Shown here: piece by piece, positions 15,832-23,671 of the stretch | How positions within the stretch are numbered: position 1 is the stretch's first letter | Layout: the number at the start of each line of letters is the position of its first letter | Source: an uncultured bacterium | GTDB lineage: Bacteria > Verrucomicrobiota > Kiritimatiellia > RFP12 > CAIWXQ01 | Direction of reading: 5' to 3' | Length of the DNA: 34,033 nucleotides | Assembly: GCA_903916675.1 (NCBI GenBank) | Contig: CAIWXQ010000042.1 | Coordinates: 1 to 34,033 of the forward strand | The notes under the pieces: model-generated | The model's input: the letters and a program-made list of their open reading frames with translations, nothing else | Database searches by the model: none | Told to the model about the DNA's origin: nothing | Program-made: the position numbers and the translations under genes

Positions 15832-17093
15832 AGGAACGCACCTCCGGCGTCCGGCGCCGGCGCGGACGGCAGGCGTTCGAGCTGGACCTGCACGATGCGA
15901 TGGTTGCGCAAACGGCGCACAATGGCGCGGCACCCCTGGGCTTCCACGGATTCGCCGGCCTTCAGGAGGCTGCCGGCGTGGAAGGCGACCCACCCGGCGA
16001 TGCGGTCCGCGCCCTCAGCCTCGAGGCGGGTGCCCAGTTCGTGGTTCACCTCGTCGAGCACGGCGGTGCCTTCTACGAGCCAGGCGTTCTCGCCGAGGGG
16101 CTCCAGCAGCGGCCGGCGCGCGAAGGTTTCGCGTTCCACGCCCTTGACCACGAACTCCAGCACGTCGCCGCGGGTGACCACGCCGGCGGTGCCGCCGTAT
16201 TCGTCGAGCACGCAGGCGATTTCGCGATCAGTGCGCTGGAAGGAGATGAGGAGGTCATCGAGCGTAGCGTTCTCCGGGATGAAAAGCGCAGGCGCGGTGG
16301 CCTTGCGCACGTCGTGGGCAATGTCGAGCAGGTAGCGCGCGACGTCGAGGAATCCCTCGATGGCGTCGGGCGTGCGGCGGTAGACGGGCAGGTGGAGAAA
16401 GCGGGCCTGGCGGGCCGCGGCGAGCTGGCGTTCGGGCGGGTCATCGAGGTCGATGCCGACCAGGTCCACGCGCGGGGTCATGGCGTCGCTGGCCTTGAGT
16501 TCCGAGAGGCGCATGATGCCGTCGACCATGGAGTGCTCCTCGGCGTCGAGCACTCCCAGTTCAGCGCCGACCCGCATCATGGTGAGGAGCTCGGCGTCGT
16601 TCAACGCCTTGCGCTCGGGCAGCAGGAATCGCCGGAGCAGGCGGGAGCAGATCTCCAGCAGGCGGGCGAGCGGGGCGAAGGCGCGCATCCAGAAGACCAG
16701 CAGGAGGCTGAAGAATGGCGCCAGACCTTCGGCGTGGGCAATGGCGAGGCGCTTGGGGACAAGGTCGCCTGCGAGCAGCAGCAGCACGGTGGTGGCGGGG
16801 ATGGCGATGGCGGCGCTGTGGCGGGGGGCTAGCTCGTGGACGACCACGAAGCCGAGGCTGGCGATGGCGACGTTGACAATGGTGTTGCCGATCAGGATGG
16901 TGGAGAGCACGCGGTCGGGCTGCGACAGGAGGCGCTGCAGGCGCGTGCCGGCGCGGGGGTTGCGGTCGCGGATGCGCTGGGCCTGCACGGGCGTGAGGGC
17001 GAAGAGCGCGGTCTCGCTCCCGGAGAAAAAGGCCGACAGGCCAAACAGCGCCGTGAGCACGGCGCCGTCCAGCAGGAGGGGGGGCGTGTTCAT
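15828..17093 (-). CDS. CNNM/CorC-type membrane protein (DUF21, CBS pair, CorC_HlyC domain)
   Basis: 421-residue inner-membrane protein of the CNNM family. DUF21 transmembrane region: LFGLSAFFSGSETALFALTP at the N-terminus, then TILIGNTIVNVAIASLGFVV and LLAGDLVPKRLAIAHAE. CBS pair: DAMTPRVDLVGIDLDDPPER and PALFIPENATLDDLLISF. CorC_HlyC C-terminal domain with LVEGTAVLDEVNHELG and GWVAFHAGSLLKAGESV. The start at 17093 overlaps the previous gene by ATGA, and its stop overlaps the GTG of the next CNNM gene. The two CNNM proteins are clearly divergent paralogues, which suggests a paired or heteromeric arrangement (inference). Confidence 0.88.
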   Translation of the reverse strand: MNTPPLLLDGAVLTALFGLSAFFSGSETALFALTPVQAQRIRDRNPRAGTRLQRLLSQPDRVLSTILIGNTIVNVAIASLGFVVVHELAPRHSAAIAIPATTVLLLLAGDLVPKRLAIAHAEGLAPFFSLLLVFWMRAFAPLARLLEICSRLLRRFLLPERKALNDAELLTMMRVGAELGVLDAEEHSMVDGIMRLSELKASDAMTPRVDLVGIDLDDPPERQLAAARQARFLHLPVYRRTPDAIEGFLDVARYLLDIAHDVRKATAPALFIPENATLDDLLISFQRTDREIACVLDEYGGTAGVVTRGDVLEFVVKGVERETFARRPLLEPLGENAWLVEGTAVLDEVNHELGTRLEAEGADRIAGWVAFHAGSLLKAGESVEAQGCRAIVRRLRNHRIVQVQLERLPSAPAPDAGGAFL

Positions 17094-17821
17094 GGCGTCA
17101 GCACGTCGTTGACGAACAGGCGCGTGCGGAACTCGCTCGTGGCGGCCTCGACGTCCAGTTCGTTGATGAACCAGCGGTCCTTGAACTTCTTCACGTCGCG
17201 CACGGACATGCGGCGCAGGAGGTTGCCGTTGGCGTCGAGCTGTTCGGCGCGCATGAGAAAGCCATTCTCGCGCAGGAGCCAGACGCGCACGCCGGAGCAG
17301 TTCGGGATGGGGGCGGGCGGGCGCGCCAGCAGGATGTCGCACGTGCGGTTGAGCACGTCGCCCTCGCCTTCGCGGCGGGCGTCCTTCCACCAGAGGAAGT
17401 CGAGCGTGAGGTCGAGCCAGGACATGTCGGTGTCAAGCACCCGGGCGGAGAGCGCGGGCATGGGCTGGACCTCGAGCGCGGGACCGCCGCGTAGTTCGAG
17501 CGCGGGGATGCCGTCGCGGCGGATGACCGTGAGGCACTGTTGGGTCTTGTTCTGGTCGTCGAGCAGGATGCACTGGACGCGCGGGGGGGTGGCGCCCCAG
17601 TCAAGCTTCAGGCGGTAGGGGTGCTCGGCGACGACGATGCCGCGCTGCTTGCGGACCGTGAGCGTGCCGGCGAGTTCCAGCGGTTCGCGCGGGAGGGTCG
17701 CCACGCAGGCGGCCAGCAGGTCGGCGGCGGTTGGTTGCGGCGCGGCGACGTTCGTCTGCGCCCGCAGGCCGAGAAAGCCGCCGGCGGAAAGAAGGATTGC
17801 GAGCAGAACCGGATTCTTCAA
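17090..17821 (-). CDS. LolA-like exported protein (outer-membrane lipoprotein-sorting type)
   Basis: 243 residues with a signal peptide (MKNPVLLAILLSAGGFLGLRAQ). The body resembles the LolA/LolB-like lipoprotein-sorting fold: repeated beta strands, DMSWLDLTLDFLWWKD at about 128-143, then DVLNRTCDILLARPP and a late RVWLLRENGFLMRAEQLDANG, as in the YhdQ/LolA-like proteins. The protein would act in the periplasm, carrying a hydrophobic ligand. Its last codons overlap the next CNNM gene (ATGA), so it heads a three-gene coupled operon. Family assignment is by motif impression rather than a decisive signature. Confidence 0.65.
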   Translation of the reverse strand: MKNPVLLAILLSAGGFLGLRAQTNVAAPQPTAADLLAACVATLPREPLELAGTLTVRKQRGIVVAEHPYRLKLDWGATPPRVQCILLDDQNKTQQCLTVIRRDGIPALELRGGPALEVQPMPALSARVLDTDMSWLDLTLDFLWWKDARREGEGDVLNRTCDILLARPPAPIPNCSGVRVWLLRENGFLMRAEQLDANGNLLRRMSVRDVKKFKDRWFINELDVEAATSEFRTRLFVNDVLTP

Positions 17822-17957
17822 GAAGCCACCGCCTCCTGGCCGTGCCGGAGGGCGACAGGGCCGTCTGTTTTATAGCACGCCGGCTCCCTGTGGGGCAAGA
17901 TTGCAAGGCAAAGCCTTGCTTTTGCGAAGCGTCTTCGCCTACACTGGAAGCACGGTT

Positions 17958-18704
17958 ATGGGTAAGGCTATTGTCATCATTCCGACGTACGACGAGCGGG
18001 AGAATGTCGGCCCCATTTCGCAGGCGGTCCTGCGGCATGTGCCGGAGGCGGACATCCTGTTCGTGGACGACAATTCACCGGACGGCACGGGCGTCCTGCT
18101 CGACGGACTGGCGCGCCAGGATCCGCGCATTCATGTGCTGCATCGCCCCGGCAAACAGGGGCTGGGCCGCGCCTACATCGCCGGGTTCCAGTGGGCGCTG
18201 GCCCGTGGCTACGAATTCATTTTTGAGATGGACGCCGATTTCTCCCACGATCCGAAGGAACTGCCGAATTTCCTGCGTGCCGCGGAGGAGGTGGATCTGG
18301 TCCTGGGGTCGCGCTACATCGGTGGCATCCGCGTGATGAACTGGCCGCTGAGCCGCCTGCTGTTGAGCACGGGCGCCGGTGTCTACGTGCGGCTGGTCAC
18401 CGGCCTGCCGGTCCTGGATCCGACGGGCGGATTCAAGTGCTTCCGCCGGTGCGTGCTGGAGTCGATCGATCTCGAGCGGATCACCTCCAGCGGCTACTCC
18501 TTCCAGATCGAGATGACCCACAACGCCTGGATGAAGGGGTTCCGCATCCGGGAGATCCCGATCGTGTTCGAGGACCGCCGCATGGGCTATTCAAAAATGA
18601 GCATGAACATTGCCAAGGAAGCGGTGCTCATGGTGCTCGCGCTGGCGGTGCGCCATGGATTCCGCCGAAGCCCGCGGGTTAAACCAGTAATCGGTGAGCA
18701 GTAA
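17958..18704 (+). CDS. Polyprenol-phosphate sugar transferase (family 2 glycosyltransferase, Dpm1-like)
   Basis: Predicted to transfer a sugar (mannose in the best-known members) from a nucleotide donor to polyprenyl phosphate on the cytoplasmic face. 248 residues from the ATG at 17958: IVIIPTYDERENV start, FVDDNSPDGTG (35-45), catalytic DAD at 92-94 in MDADFSHDP, LGSRYIGG (117-123), and SGYSFQIEMTHNAW with a late VFEDRRMGYSKMS. There is no C-terminal membrane domain, as in short Dpm1 forms. The last six or so codons (PVIGEQ) and the TAA stop lie inside a heptad repeat array, so the original C-terminus may have been altered. Confidence 0.85.
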   Translation: MGKAIVIIPTYDERENVGPISQAVLRHVPEADILFVDDNSPDGTGVLLDGLARQDPRIHVLHRPGKQGLGRAYIAGFQWALARGYEFIFEMDADFSHDPKELPNFLRAAEEVDLVLGSRYIGGIRVMNWPLSRLLLSTGAGVYVRLVTGLPVLDPTGGFKCFRRCVLESIDLERITSSGYSFQIEMTHNAWMKGFRIREIPIVFEDRRMGYSKMSMNIAKEAVLMVLALAVRHGFRRSPRVKPVIGEQ

Positions 18705-18838
18705 GCAGTTATCAGTGAACGGTAGAAGCCAGAGAGCAGAAGCCAGAGGTCAAAGATCTGCGGTCAGCGGTCAGTTTGACCTGCTGCATTTGGCCTCTGG
18801 TCTGTGTTTACTGACCTCTGATCTCTGACCTCTTCGTT
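18685..18838. repeat. In-phase heptad array, about 22 units
   Basis: From CAGTAAT CGGTGAG at 18685 the sequence divides into about 22 consecutive 7-base units without slippage. Units of the left half resemble CAGTNAN and AGCCAGA; units of the right half resemble CTGACCT and CTGATCT, so the array is roughly palindromic. It contains the stop of the gene ending at 18704 and ends about 12 bases before the start of the next gene at 18850. Confidence 0.8.
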
Positions 18839-18849
18839 TCGAGCAACCC

Positions 18850-19749
18850 ATGCCACCCTTACTCCGAGCGCTGCGCCCGAGTCAATGGATCAAGAACCTG
18901 ATCGTGCTGGCGGCGTATTTTTTTGCGCGCTGGGATCCCGGCCAGCAGGCGCATGCCTCCGGTGGCGCGGCGGCGCTGCGCGTGGCAGCTGCGGCAGGGC
19001 TGTTCTGCCTGGTCTCCAGTGCCATCTACCTGATCAACGACATCCGGGACGTCGCGGCAGACCGGGCTCATCCAATCAAGCGGCGCCGGCCGATTGCCGC
19101 GGGCGAGCTGAGCCTGCGCACGGCCTGGGCAGCCGCCTTCCTGCTGCTGCTGGCCGGTCTGGGCGGAGGCTTTCTGCTCTCCGCACCCTTCTGTCTGCTC
19201 GCCTGCGGGTACGTCGCGCTGCAACTGGCCTACACGCTGGGGTTGAAGCGCGTGGCGTTGCTGGACGTGTTCATGATCGCCATCGGCTTCGTGCTGCGCG
19301 CGATCGCCGGCGCGCTGGTCATCGGTGTGCGCATCTCCCCCTGGCTGCTGCTCTGCACGTTCCTGCTGGCGCTCTTCCTCGGACTCTGCAAGCGGCGGCA
19401 CGAGAAACGCCTGCTGGCGGACGAGCACGCGCAGCAGCACCGCGAGGCACTGGCCGGCTATGATGAGCGGCTGCTGGACCTGCTGATCGGCATTGCCGGC
19501 GCATCCACAGTGGTGGCCTACGCCATCTATACGCTGGAGAAGGACACGGTCGAGCGGTTTGGCACCAGCAACCTCGGCCTGACGATCCCGTTCGTGGTGT
19601 TCGGCGTCTTCCGCTATCTCGACCTGGTCTTCCGGCACGAACAGGGCGGCCGGCCGGAGAAGGTGTTGCTGACAGACCGCACGCTGATCGTCACGGTGCT
19701 GCTCTACGCGCTTACCGCGCTGGCCGTGCTCTTGGGCGCGCGTCCATAA
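18850..19749 (+). CDS. UbiA-family prenyltransferase, probably decaprenyl-phosphate phosphoribosyltransferase type
   Basis: 299-residue integral membrane protein with about nine hydrophobic segments. The N-terminus LRALRPSQWIKNLIVLAAYFF and the motif NDIRDVAADRAHPIKRRRPI (63-82; Asp-rich, polyprenyl phosphate and metal site) are characteristic of the DPPR synthase branch of UbiA proteins. The second motif region is YTLGLKRVALLDVFMIAIG. Such enzymes attach 5-phosphoribose to polyprenyl phosphate, the first step toward decaprenyl-phospho-arabinose/ribose donors. The preceding gene on the same strand is another polyprenyl-phosphate glycosyltransferase, which supports a role in lipid-linked sugar synthesis. 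Its TAA stop lies in the stem of a terminator hairpin. Confidence 0.8.
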   Translation: MPPLLRALRPSQWIKNLIVLAAYFFARWDPGQQAHASGGAAALRVAAAAGLFCLVSSAIYLINDIRDVAADRAHPIKRRRPIAAGELSLRTAWAAAFLLLLAGLGGGFLLSAPFCLLACGYVALQLAYTLGLKRVALLDVFMIAIGFVLRAIAGALVIGVRISPWLLLCTFLLALFLGLCKRRHEKRLLADEHAQQHREALAGYDERLLDLLIGIAGASTVVAYAIYTLEKDTVERFGTSNLGLTIPFVVFGVFRYLDLVFRHEQGGRPEKVLLTDRTLIVTVLLYALTALAVLLGARP

Positions 19750-19772
19750 ATTGCGGCTTTGCCGCAATTTAT
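19746..19772. terminator. Bidirectional hairpin between convergent genes, stem includes both stop codons
   Basis: ATAAATTGCGGC at 19746-19757 pairs perfectly with GCCGCAATTTAT at 19761-19772 around TTT. The stem contains the TAA of the plus-strand gene (19747-19749) and the TAA of gpsA on the minus strand (19771-19769). A T-rich outer stem could serve both directions. Confidence 0.75.
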
Positions 19773-20758
19773 TCCGGCTTGCTGTCGCGGGCCATGAGCG
19801 CGACGAGCGCCTGCTGCGGATCGAGGTTCTCGTAGCAAAAGCCGTGGACCTGCTCGGAGATGGGCATCTCGACGCCACGGTCGCGCGCCAGCTGGCGGAC
19901 GATCCGGCTGTTCCAGACGCCCTCAGCCACCATGTTCATGCCGGCCAGGATTCCGGCGATCTTCTCGCCCCGGCCGAGCCGCTCGCCCACGCCGCGATTG
20001 CGGCTGTGGCGGCTGGTGCAGGTGACAATCAGGTCGCCCATGCCGCTGAGGCCTGCGAGTGTTTCCGGCTGGGCGCCGAGGGAAACGGCCAGGCGCGTCA
20101 TCTCCACCAGGCCGCGGGTGATGAGCGCGGCGCGGGAGTTGTCGCCAAAGCTGAGGCCGTCGCTGACTCCCACCGCGATGGCGATCACGTTCTTCACGGC
20201 GCCGCCCAGCTCCACGCCGACCGGGTCACACGAGGTATAGACGCGGAAGCGCGGTCCGGAGAAGAGGCGCTGGAAGATCTCGGCGTGCTGCCGGTTGCGG
20301 GCGGCTGCCACCACCACGGCGGTGGGGAGACCGCGCGCGACTTCCTCGGCGTGGCTGGGGCCGGAAAGGACGGAGATGTCGTCGTGCCGCAGGATTTCGG
20401 CGGCGATTTCGCTCATGCGGCGGCGGGACTCGGCGCAGAGCCCCTTGGTGACGCTGACCACGGGCGTTTGCGGGGCGATCCGGCCGGCGAACCGGCGACA
20501 GACCTCGGCGAAGAACTTGGATGGTACGGCCAGCACAAAGGCTTCGGCGCCAGCGGCAGCGGCGTCCGGATCGGCGGTCCAGACGATTGCAACGGGGAGC
20601 GGAACGCCGGGCAGATAGCGGACGTTCTCGCGGCGGGCGCGGACCTCCGCAAGATAATCCGCGAACGGTCCCCAGATGGTTACCTCGTGCCCGTTCTGCC
20701 GCAGCAGCAGGCCGAGCGCGGTGCCCCAGCCGCCGTCGCCGATGATGGTGATCTTCAT
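19769..20758 (-). CDS. gpsA: Glycerol-3-phosphate dehydrogenase [NAD(P)+]
   Basis: Makes sn-glycerol 3-phosphate from dihydroxyacetone phosphate for phospholipid synthesis, in the cytoplasm. 329 residues from the ATG at 20758, which overlaps the plsY stop (ATGA). Features: ITIIGDGGWGTALG nucleotide-binding loop (4-16), VSVTKGL, VLSGPSHAEEVARG, GGAVKNVIAIAVG with the catalytic-type lysine, and LSGMGDLIVTCTSRHSRNRGVG. An open frame extends further upstream but that part belongs to the plsY region in another frame. Direct coupling to plsY supplies the acyl acceptor to the acyltransferase. Confidence 0.96.
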   Translation of the reverse strand: MKITIIGDGGWGTALGLLLRQNGHEVTIWGPFADYLAEVRARRENVRYLPGVPLPVAIVWTADPDAAAAGAEAFVLAVPSKFFAEVCRRFAGRIAPQTPVVSVTKGLCAESRRRMSEIAAEILRHDDISVLSGPSHAEEVARGLPTAVVVAAARNRQHAEIFQRLFSGPRFRVYTSCDPVGVELGGAVKNVIAIAVGVSDGLSFGDNSRAALITRGLVEMTRLAVSLGAQPETLAGLSGMGDLIVTCTSRHSRNRGVGERLGRGEKIAGILAGMNMVAEGVWNSRIVRQLARDRGVEMPISEQVHGFCYENLDPQQALVALMARDSKPE

Positions 20759-21390
20759 GATTTCTTCCGGAACTGAAAGCGGGGTTCGGCGCCTGCGCAC
20801 AGGCGCTGGATATTGGCACGGTGCTTCCAGATGGCCAGCAGCGCCAGCGCGTCCAGCACGATGGGGAACCATAGGCGCTCGTGCCGGCAGAACGGCAGCC
20901 AGGCAGCGGCGCCGAGCGCCGTGGCAGCGGCGATGGAGGCCACGGAGACATAGCGCGAAGTCAGGAAGGTGACGATCCAGGCGCTGAGCGCAATGACGCA
21001 GCTGGCTGGTGCCAGACCCAGCAGCAGGCCGGCACTGGTGGCCACTCCTTTTCCGCCCTTGAACCGGAGATAAACAGGCCAATTATGCCCTGCCACGGCC
21101 GCAAATCCGCAGGCGACGCGCAGTGGCAGATCGTCCGGGATGCCGGTGGTGTATGCCACCAGCCAGGGTACAAGACGGGCGCCGGCAGCCCCCTTGGCCA
21201 GATCAAGCGCAAAGGTCAGGATGCCAAGCGGTTTGCTGACGCAGCGGAAGACGTTGGTTGCGCCGATGTTGCCGCTTCCGACCTGGCGGATGTCCACGCC
21301 TTTGCACGTGGCTATGAGGAGACCGAAGGGAATGGCGCCCAGAAGGTAGGCGGCCAGGCACCCGGCACTCCAGAACAGAGTCGTTTGCAT
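20755..21390 (-). CDS. plsY: Acyl-phosphate:glycerol-3-phosphate acyltransferase
   Basis: Inner-membrane enzyme that acylates glycerol 3-phosphate using acyl phosphate. 211 residues with about five to seven hydrophobic segments and the three PlsY motifs: VGSGNIGATNVFR (about 37-49), GHNWPVYLRFKGGKGVAT (about 101-118) and the RYVSVASI region. The substrate supplier gpsA overlaps its 3' end by ATGA. Confidence 0.95.
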   Translation of the reverse strand: MQTTLFWSAGCLAAYLLGAIPFGLLIATCKGVDIRQVGSGNIGATNVFRCVSKPLGILTFALDLAKGAAGARLVPWLVAYTTGIPDDLPLRVACGFAAVAGHNWPVYLRFKGGKGVATSAGLLLGLAPASCVIALSAWIVTFLTSRYVSVASIAAATALGAAAWLPFCRHERLWFPIVLDALALLAIWKHRANIQRLCAGAEPRFQFRKKS

Positions 21391-21480
21391 CGTTCAGGCA
21401 GCTCCAGCGTTGTACGGTAGAAAGCAGCGTAACACGCTCGGCCACCCGGAACGAGACGAAAGTAGTAATGGGGCAGGGAC

Positions 21481-21645
21481 GGGGGCGGCCACTCCCGCAC
21501 GTTAGTAAAGCGCGGCCAGTCCCTTGGCCGCCGCCGGAAAGTAGGCCGGCGCGGCTCCGCACCGGGCCCGGCGAAGGAGACGCTCCCGAATAAAATCGAA
21601 GGGTTGTGCGGCGGGCCCGGCGGGACACCCGCGCTCCCAGGCCTT
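21481..21645. repeat. GC-rich hairpin cluster downstream of the porin gene
   Basis: Contains GCGGCCA (21512-21518) pairing with TGGCCGC (21525-21531) around loop GTCCCT, a related unpaired half copy (GGCGGCCACTCCCG at about 21484), and a CGGG-ACA-CCCG hairpin near 21621. The last begins soon after the stop of the minus-strand porin gene. Part of this may terminate porin transcription. Confidence 0.5.
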
Positions 21646-23154
21646 CTAGAAAGAGAACACGGTTTCTGCGCGCAGGAAGGTCATCAAGTCGCGGCGGGTG
21701 TAGTAATTGCCCTGCGAGACGGCTTCCGCCCAGAGGTGGGCCGAAATGTATTTGCTGAACTTGTGCTTCAGCACGGCCTGGACATAGTGGCCGCGAAAGT
21801 GGCCGTCGTTGCTGAACTGTGTGGGGGTAACAGCCCGCGTCGGCACGGCTTGGGGGGCGAACAACGCGTTGTAGGTGAGGCTGAACGTGGTGTTGTTGGC
21901 CGGCGTGACAGTCCAGTTGGGGCCGATTCGCAGGAGGTTGTTCATTTGCGCAATCTTGCCGCCGGTTTCATTGGCGTAGGAATAAATGTACAGTTCGCTC
22001 CAGCGCGGCCAGCGGCCCCAGAGGACATCGAACATCTCATCCCGGCCGGTCGTCTTCGGATTGTCGCCGGACAGGTACTCGAAGATGGCGCTGAACTGGT
22101 CGTCCATCGGGTCTTTGACGAGATAGGTGAGGCTGGCATTTGCGCCGTATGCGGAGATATCCCTGCGCTGAGTCTCGGGCAGTGGGTAGTGGACCATGGG
22201 GTCTTCCTTTTCGCCGCACTGATACGCCCCTTCCAGCGAATATTTCCAGTTCGGCGTCGGGGTTCCGGTGATCTTACCGCCAAAGGTGAAGATGTCCGCA
22301 TTGTCGCCCAGCGGGGTGCCGTATGGCGAACGAATCAGGCCTTCTTGACTGTCGTGTTTGTAGATGAAGTAACCGTCAAGCTGCAGGTCCTTCACGGACT
22401 TATTGGAGAGGTACACGATCACGCCTTGCTCGTTCTGCTCGGTTAGCCAGTAGGGCGCAGTGCCTGGTACGGCCGCCGAGGGATGCGTGTTCCGGGTGGA
22501 CGTGCCAAGCGTGGGCATCCACTCGTCGGGCAGGGCGCACTGATAGATGTAGATCAGGTCGAGCTTGGTCTGGATGCTGTCCACGGAGTAGGTGGCCCGC
22601 GCGGCGTCGAAGAACGTGGTCCACGAACCATCGTAGGGGGTGCCGTCCAGGACCAGCCACGTGTTCGCCGGGTCGCCCACTTGAATATCCTGACGGCCCA
22701 CGGTGAGGGTCAGCGGCAGGCCGAACACATTGGCCCATTTCACATTGGCGCTGTCCAGGATCGCATACCGGTCTTCAAACCCCTCCTGGTAGCCAAACTG
22801 CTTGGCAAAACTCGGGTTCATCCAATCCCGTTGTTCGGCTGCGACGCGTGCGTTCAGGCTCACATCAGTCACCGGCTGGAACGAAAACCACACGCGCTCC
22901 CGGTACCGGAAGTAATCCTGCTCGTGCCGTGCGACATTGTCACCCAGCGTGAGCGCATTATTGAAATACTCGTTCCGGAGCCGTATATCCCCGCCCCAGG
23001 TGAACCAGTCCACGGGGTGCTTGATCTCGGCGATGAATGCGTCTGCCGAACCGGATTCGGGCGCCGGTGCGGGCGCTGGCGTGGCTGCGGTCTGGGCGCG
23101 AACGCCACTGCTGCCTAGCACGAGCATCGCGATCAACAAGAACAACCTCTTCAT
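21646..23154 (-). CDS. Outer-membrane beta-barrel porin, alginate-export-like
   Basis: 502-residue exported protein. Signal peptide MKRLFLLIAMLVLGSSGVRA is followed by an Ala/Pro-rich linker, then WFTWGGDIRLRNEYFNNA, a typical start for alginate-export family barrels. Later GRQDIQVGDPANTWLVLDG matches the GRQ-D motif of that family. It ends in an aromatic residue (LRAETVFSF), as expected for a beta-barrel recognised by the Bam machinery. Transport of a carbohydrate or other anionic compound is plausible; the substrate is unknown. I chose the ATG at 23154: AAAGGAA lies about 8 bases upstream and the signal peptide follows. It appears to be monocistronic. Confidence 0.8.
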   Translation of the reverse strand: MKRLFLLIAMLVLGSSGVRAQTAATPAPAPAPESGSADAFIAEIKHPVDWFTWGGDIRLRNEYFNNALTLGDNVARHEQDYFRYRERVWFSFQPVTDVSLNARVAAEQRDWMNPSFAKQFGYQEGFEDRYAILDSANVKWANVFGLPLTLTVGRQDIQVGDPANTWLVLDGTPYDGSWTTFFDAARATYSVDSIQTKLDLIYIYQCALPDEWMPTLGTSTRNTHPSAAVPGTAPYWLTEQNEQGVIVYLSNKSVKDLQLDGYFIYKHDSQEGLIRSPYGTPLGDNADIFTFGGKITGTPTPNWKYSLEGAYQCGEKEDPMVHYPLPETQRRDISAYGANASLTYLVKDPMDDQFSAIFEYLSGDNPKTTGRDEMFDVLWGRWPRWSELYIYSYANETGGKIAQMNNLLRIGPNWTVTPANNTTFSLTYNALFAPQAVPTRAVTPTQFSNDGHFRGHYVQAVLKHKFSKYISAHLWAEAVSQGNYYTRRDLMTFLRAETVFSF

Positions 23155-23277
23155 CTTGTCGTTCCTTTCGTGTCTGGGTTCTTGAGACGCACGCCGATCA
23201 CAGTGGGAAGTCGCTTCGCTGTGCGGGGCGTTGCCCGGATCCTTCACGCACAGTGGCGACCAAGGTTACATGCGCAA

Positions 23278-23306
23278 AAGTTAAACAAAGTGGGAAAAAA
23301 AGTCAA
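23278..23306 (-). promoter_or_regulatory. Candidate sigma-70 type promoter for the porin gene
   Basis: On the minus strand TTGACT (23306-23301) and TAACTT (23283-23278) are separated by 17 bases. The -35 is good, the -10 mediocre. It would give a leader of about 115-120 bases. Confidence 0.35.
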
Positions 23307-23336
23307 ACAGGGGATTGCGGAAACATGCGTCTGTAT

Positions 23337-23546
23337 TATTGAGCTTTCGCAATACGAGTGACACGCGCATCGGGGTCGGGGTCGCTATCGGAATCGGCAT
23401 CGAAAGCACGTTACGTCTCTTACCTAACCGCCCTCCGTCTTCAGCTTCCCGACCCCGATACCGATAGCGACCCCGACCCCGAGAGAATTTCTGCGGCCCT
23501 TGGAGAAACTCGGCTGCACGGTCACTTTTTCTGTGAATAATCAATA
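23337..23546 (+). repeat. MITE-like palindromic hexad element, copy 2
   Basis: Begins TATTGAGCTTTCGCAATA and ends CTGTGAATAATCAATA; the termini are imperfect inverted repeats (TATTGA/TCAATA, and AGTGAC pairing with GTCACT). Inside, left hexads of the GGGGTC type and right hexads of the GACCCC/GATACC type form a long stem. About 50 bp of unrelated sequence separates the two hexad arms, unlike the other copies. The segment CTTGGAGAAACTCG matches copy 3. Confidence 0.75.
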
Positions 23547-23671
23547 GGCCGCAAGGGATGACGATGAACGAAAGCGGCCTAGGTGCCGAAGCGCAAGTCC
23601 ATGCCCGCGATTCCACGCTTCTCCAGAGGGCGCCGGCCGTCTATCATCTGATTATCTTTCAGGTATAACTC

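Larger units (their letters stand above)
23155..23671. other. Divergent intergenic region with a mobile-type repeat
   Basis: About 520 bp between the divergent porin and Cys-His protein genes. It holds the candidate porin promoter and MITE-like copy 2 (23337-23546). I see no gene. No obvious promoter for the plus-strand gene is recognisable apart from a TATAAC at 23663-23668, very close to its ATG. Confidence 0.5.

Noticed and set aside
20808-20830. Possible sigma-54 promoter (TGGCAC) suggested by the presence of rpoN
   Set aside because: The -12 part (TTGC) is wrong and the site lies inside plsY. No convincing -24/-12 promoter was found in the intergenic regions.
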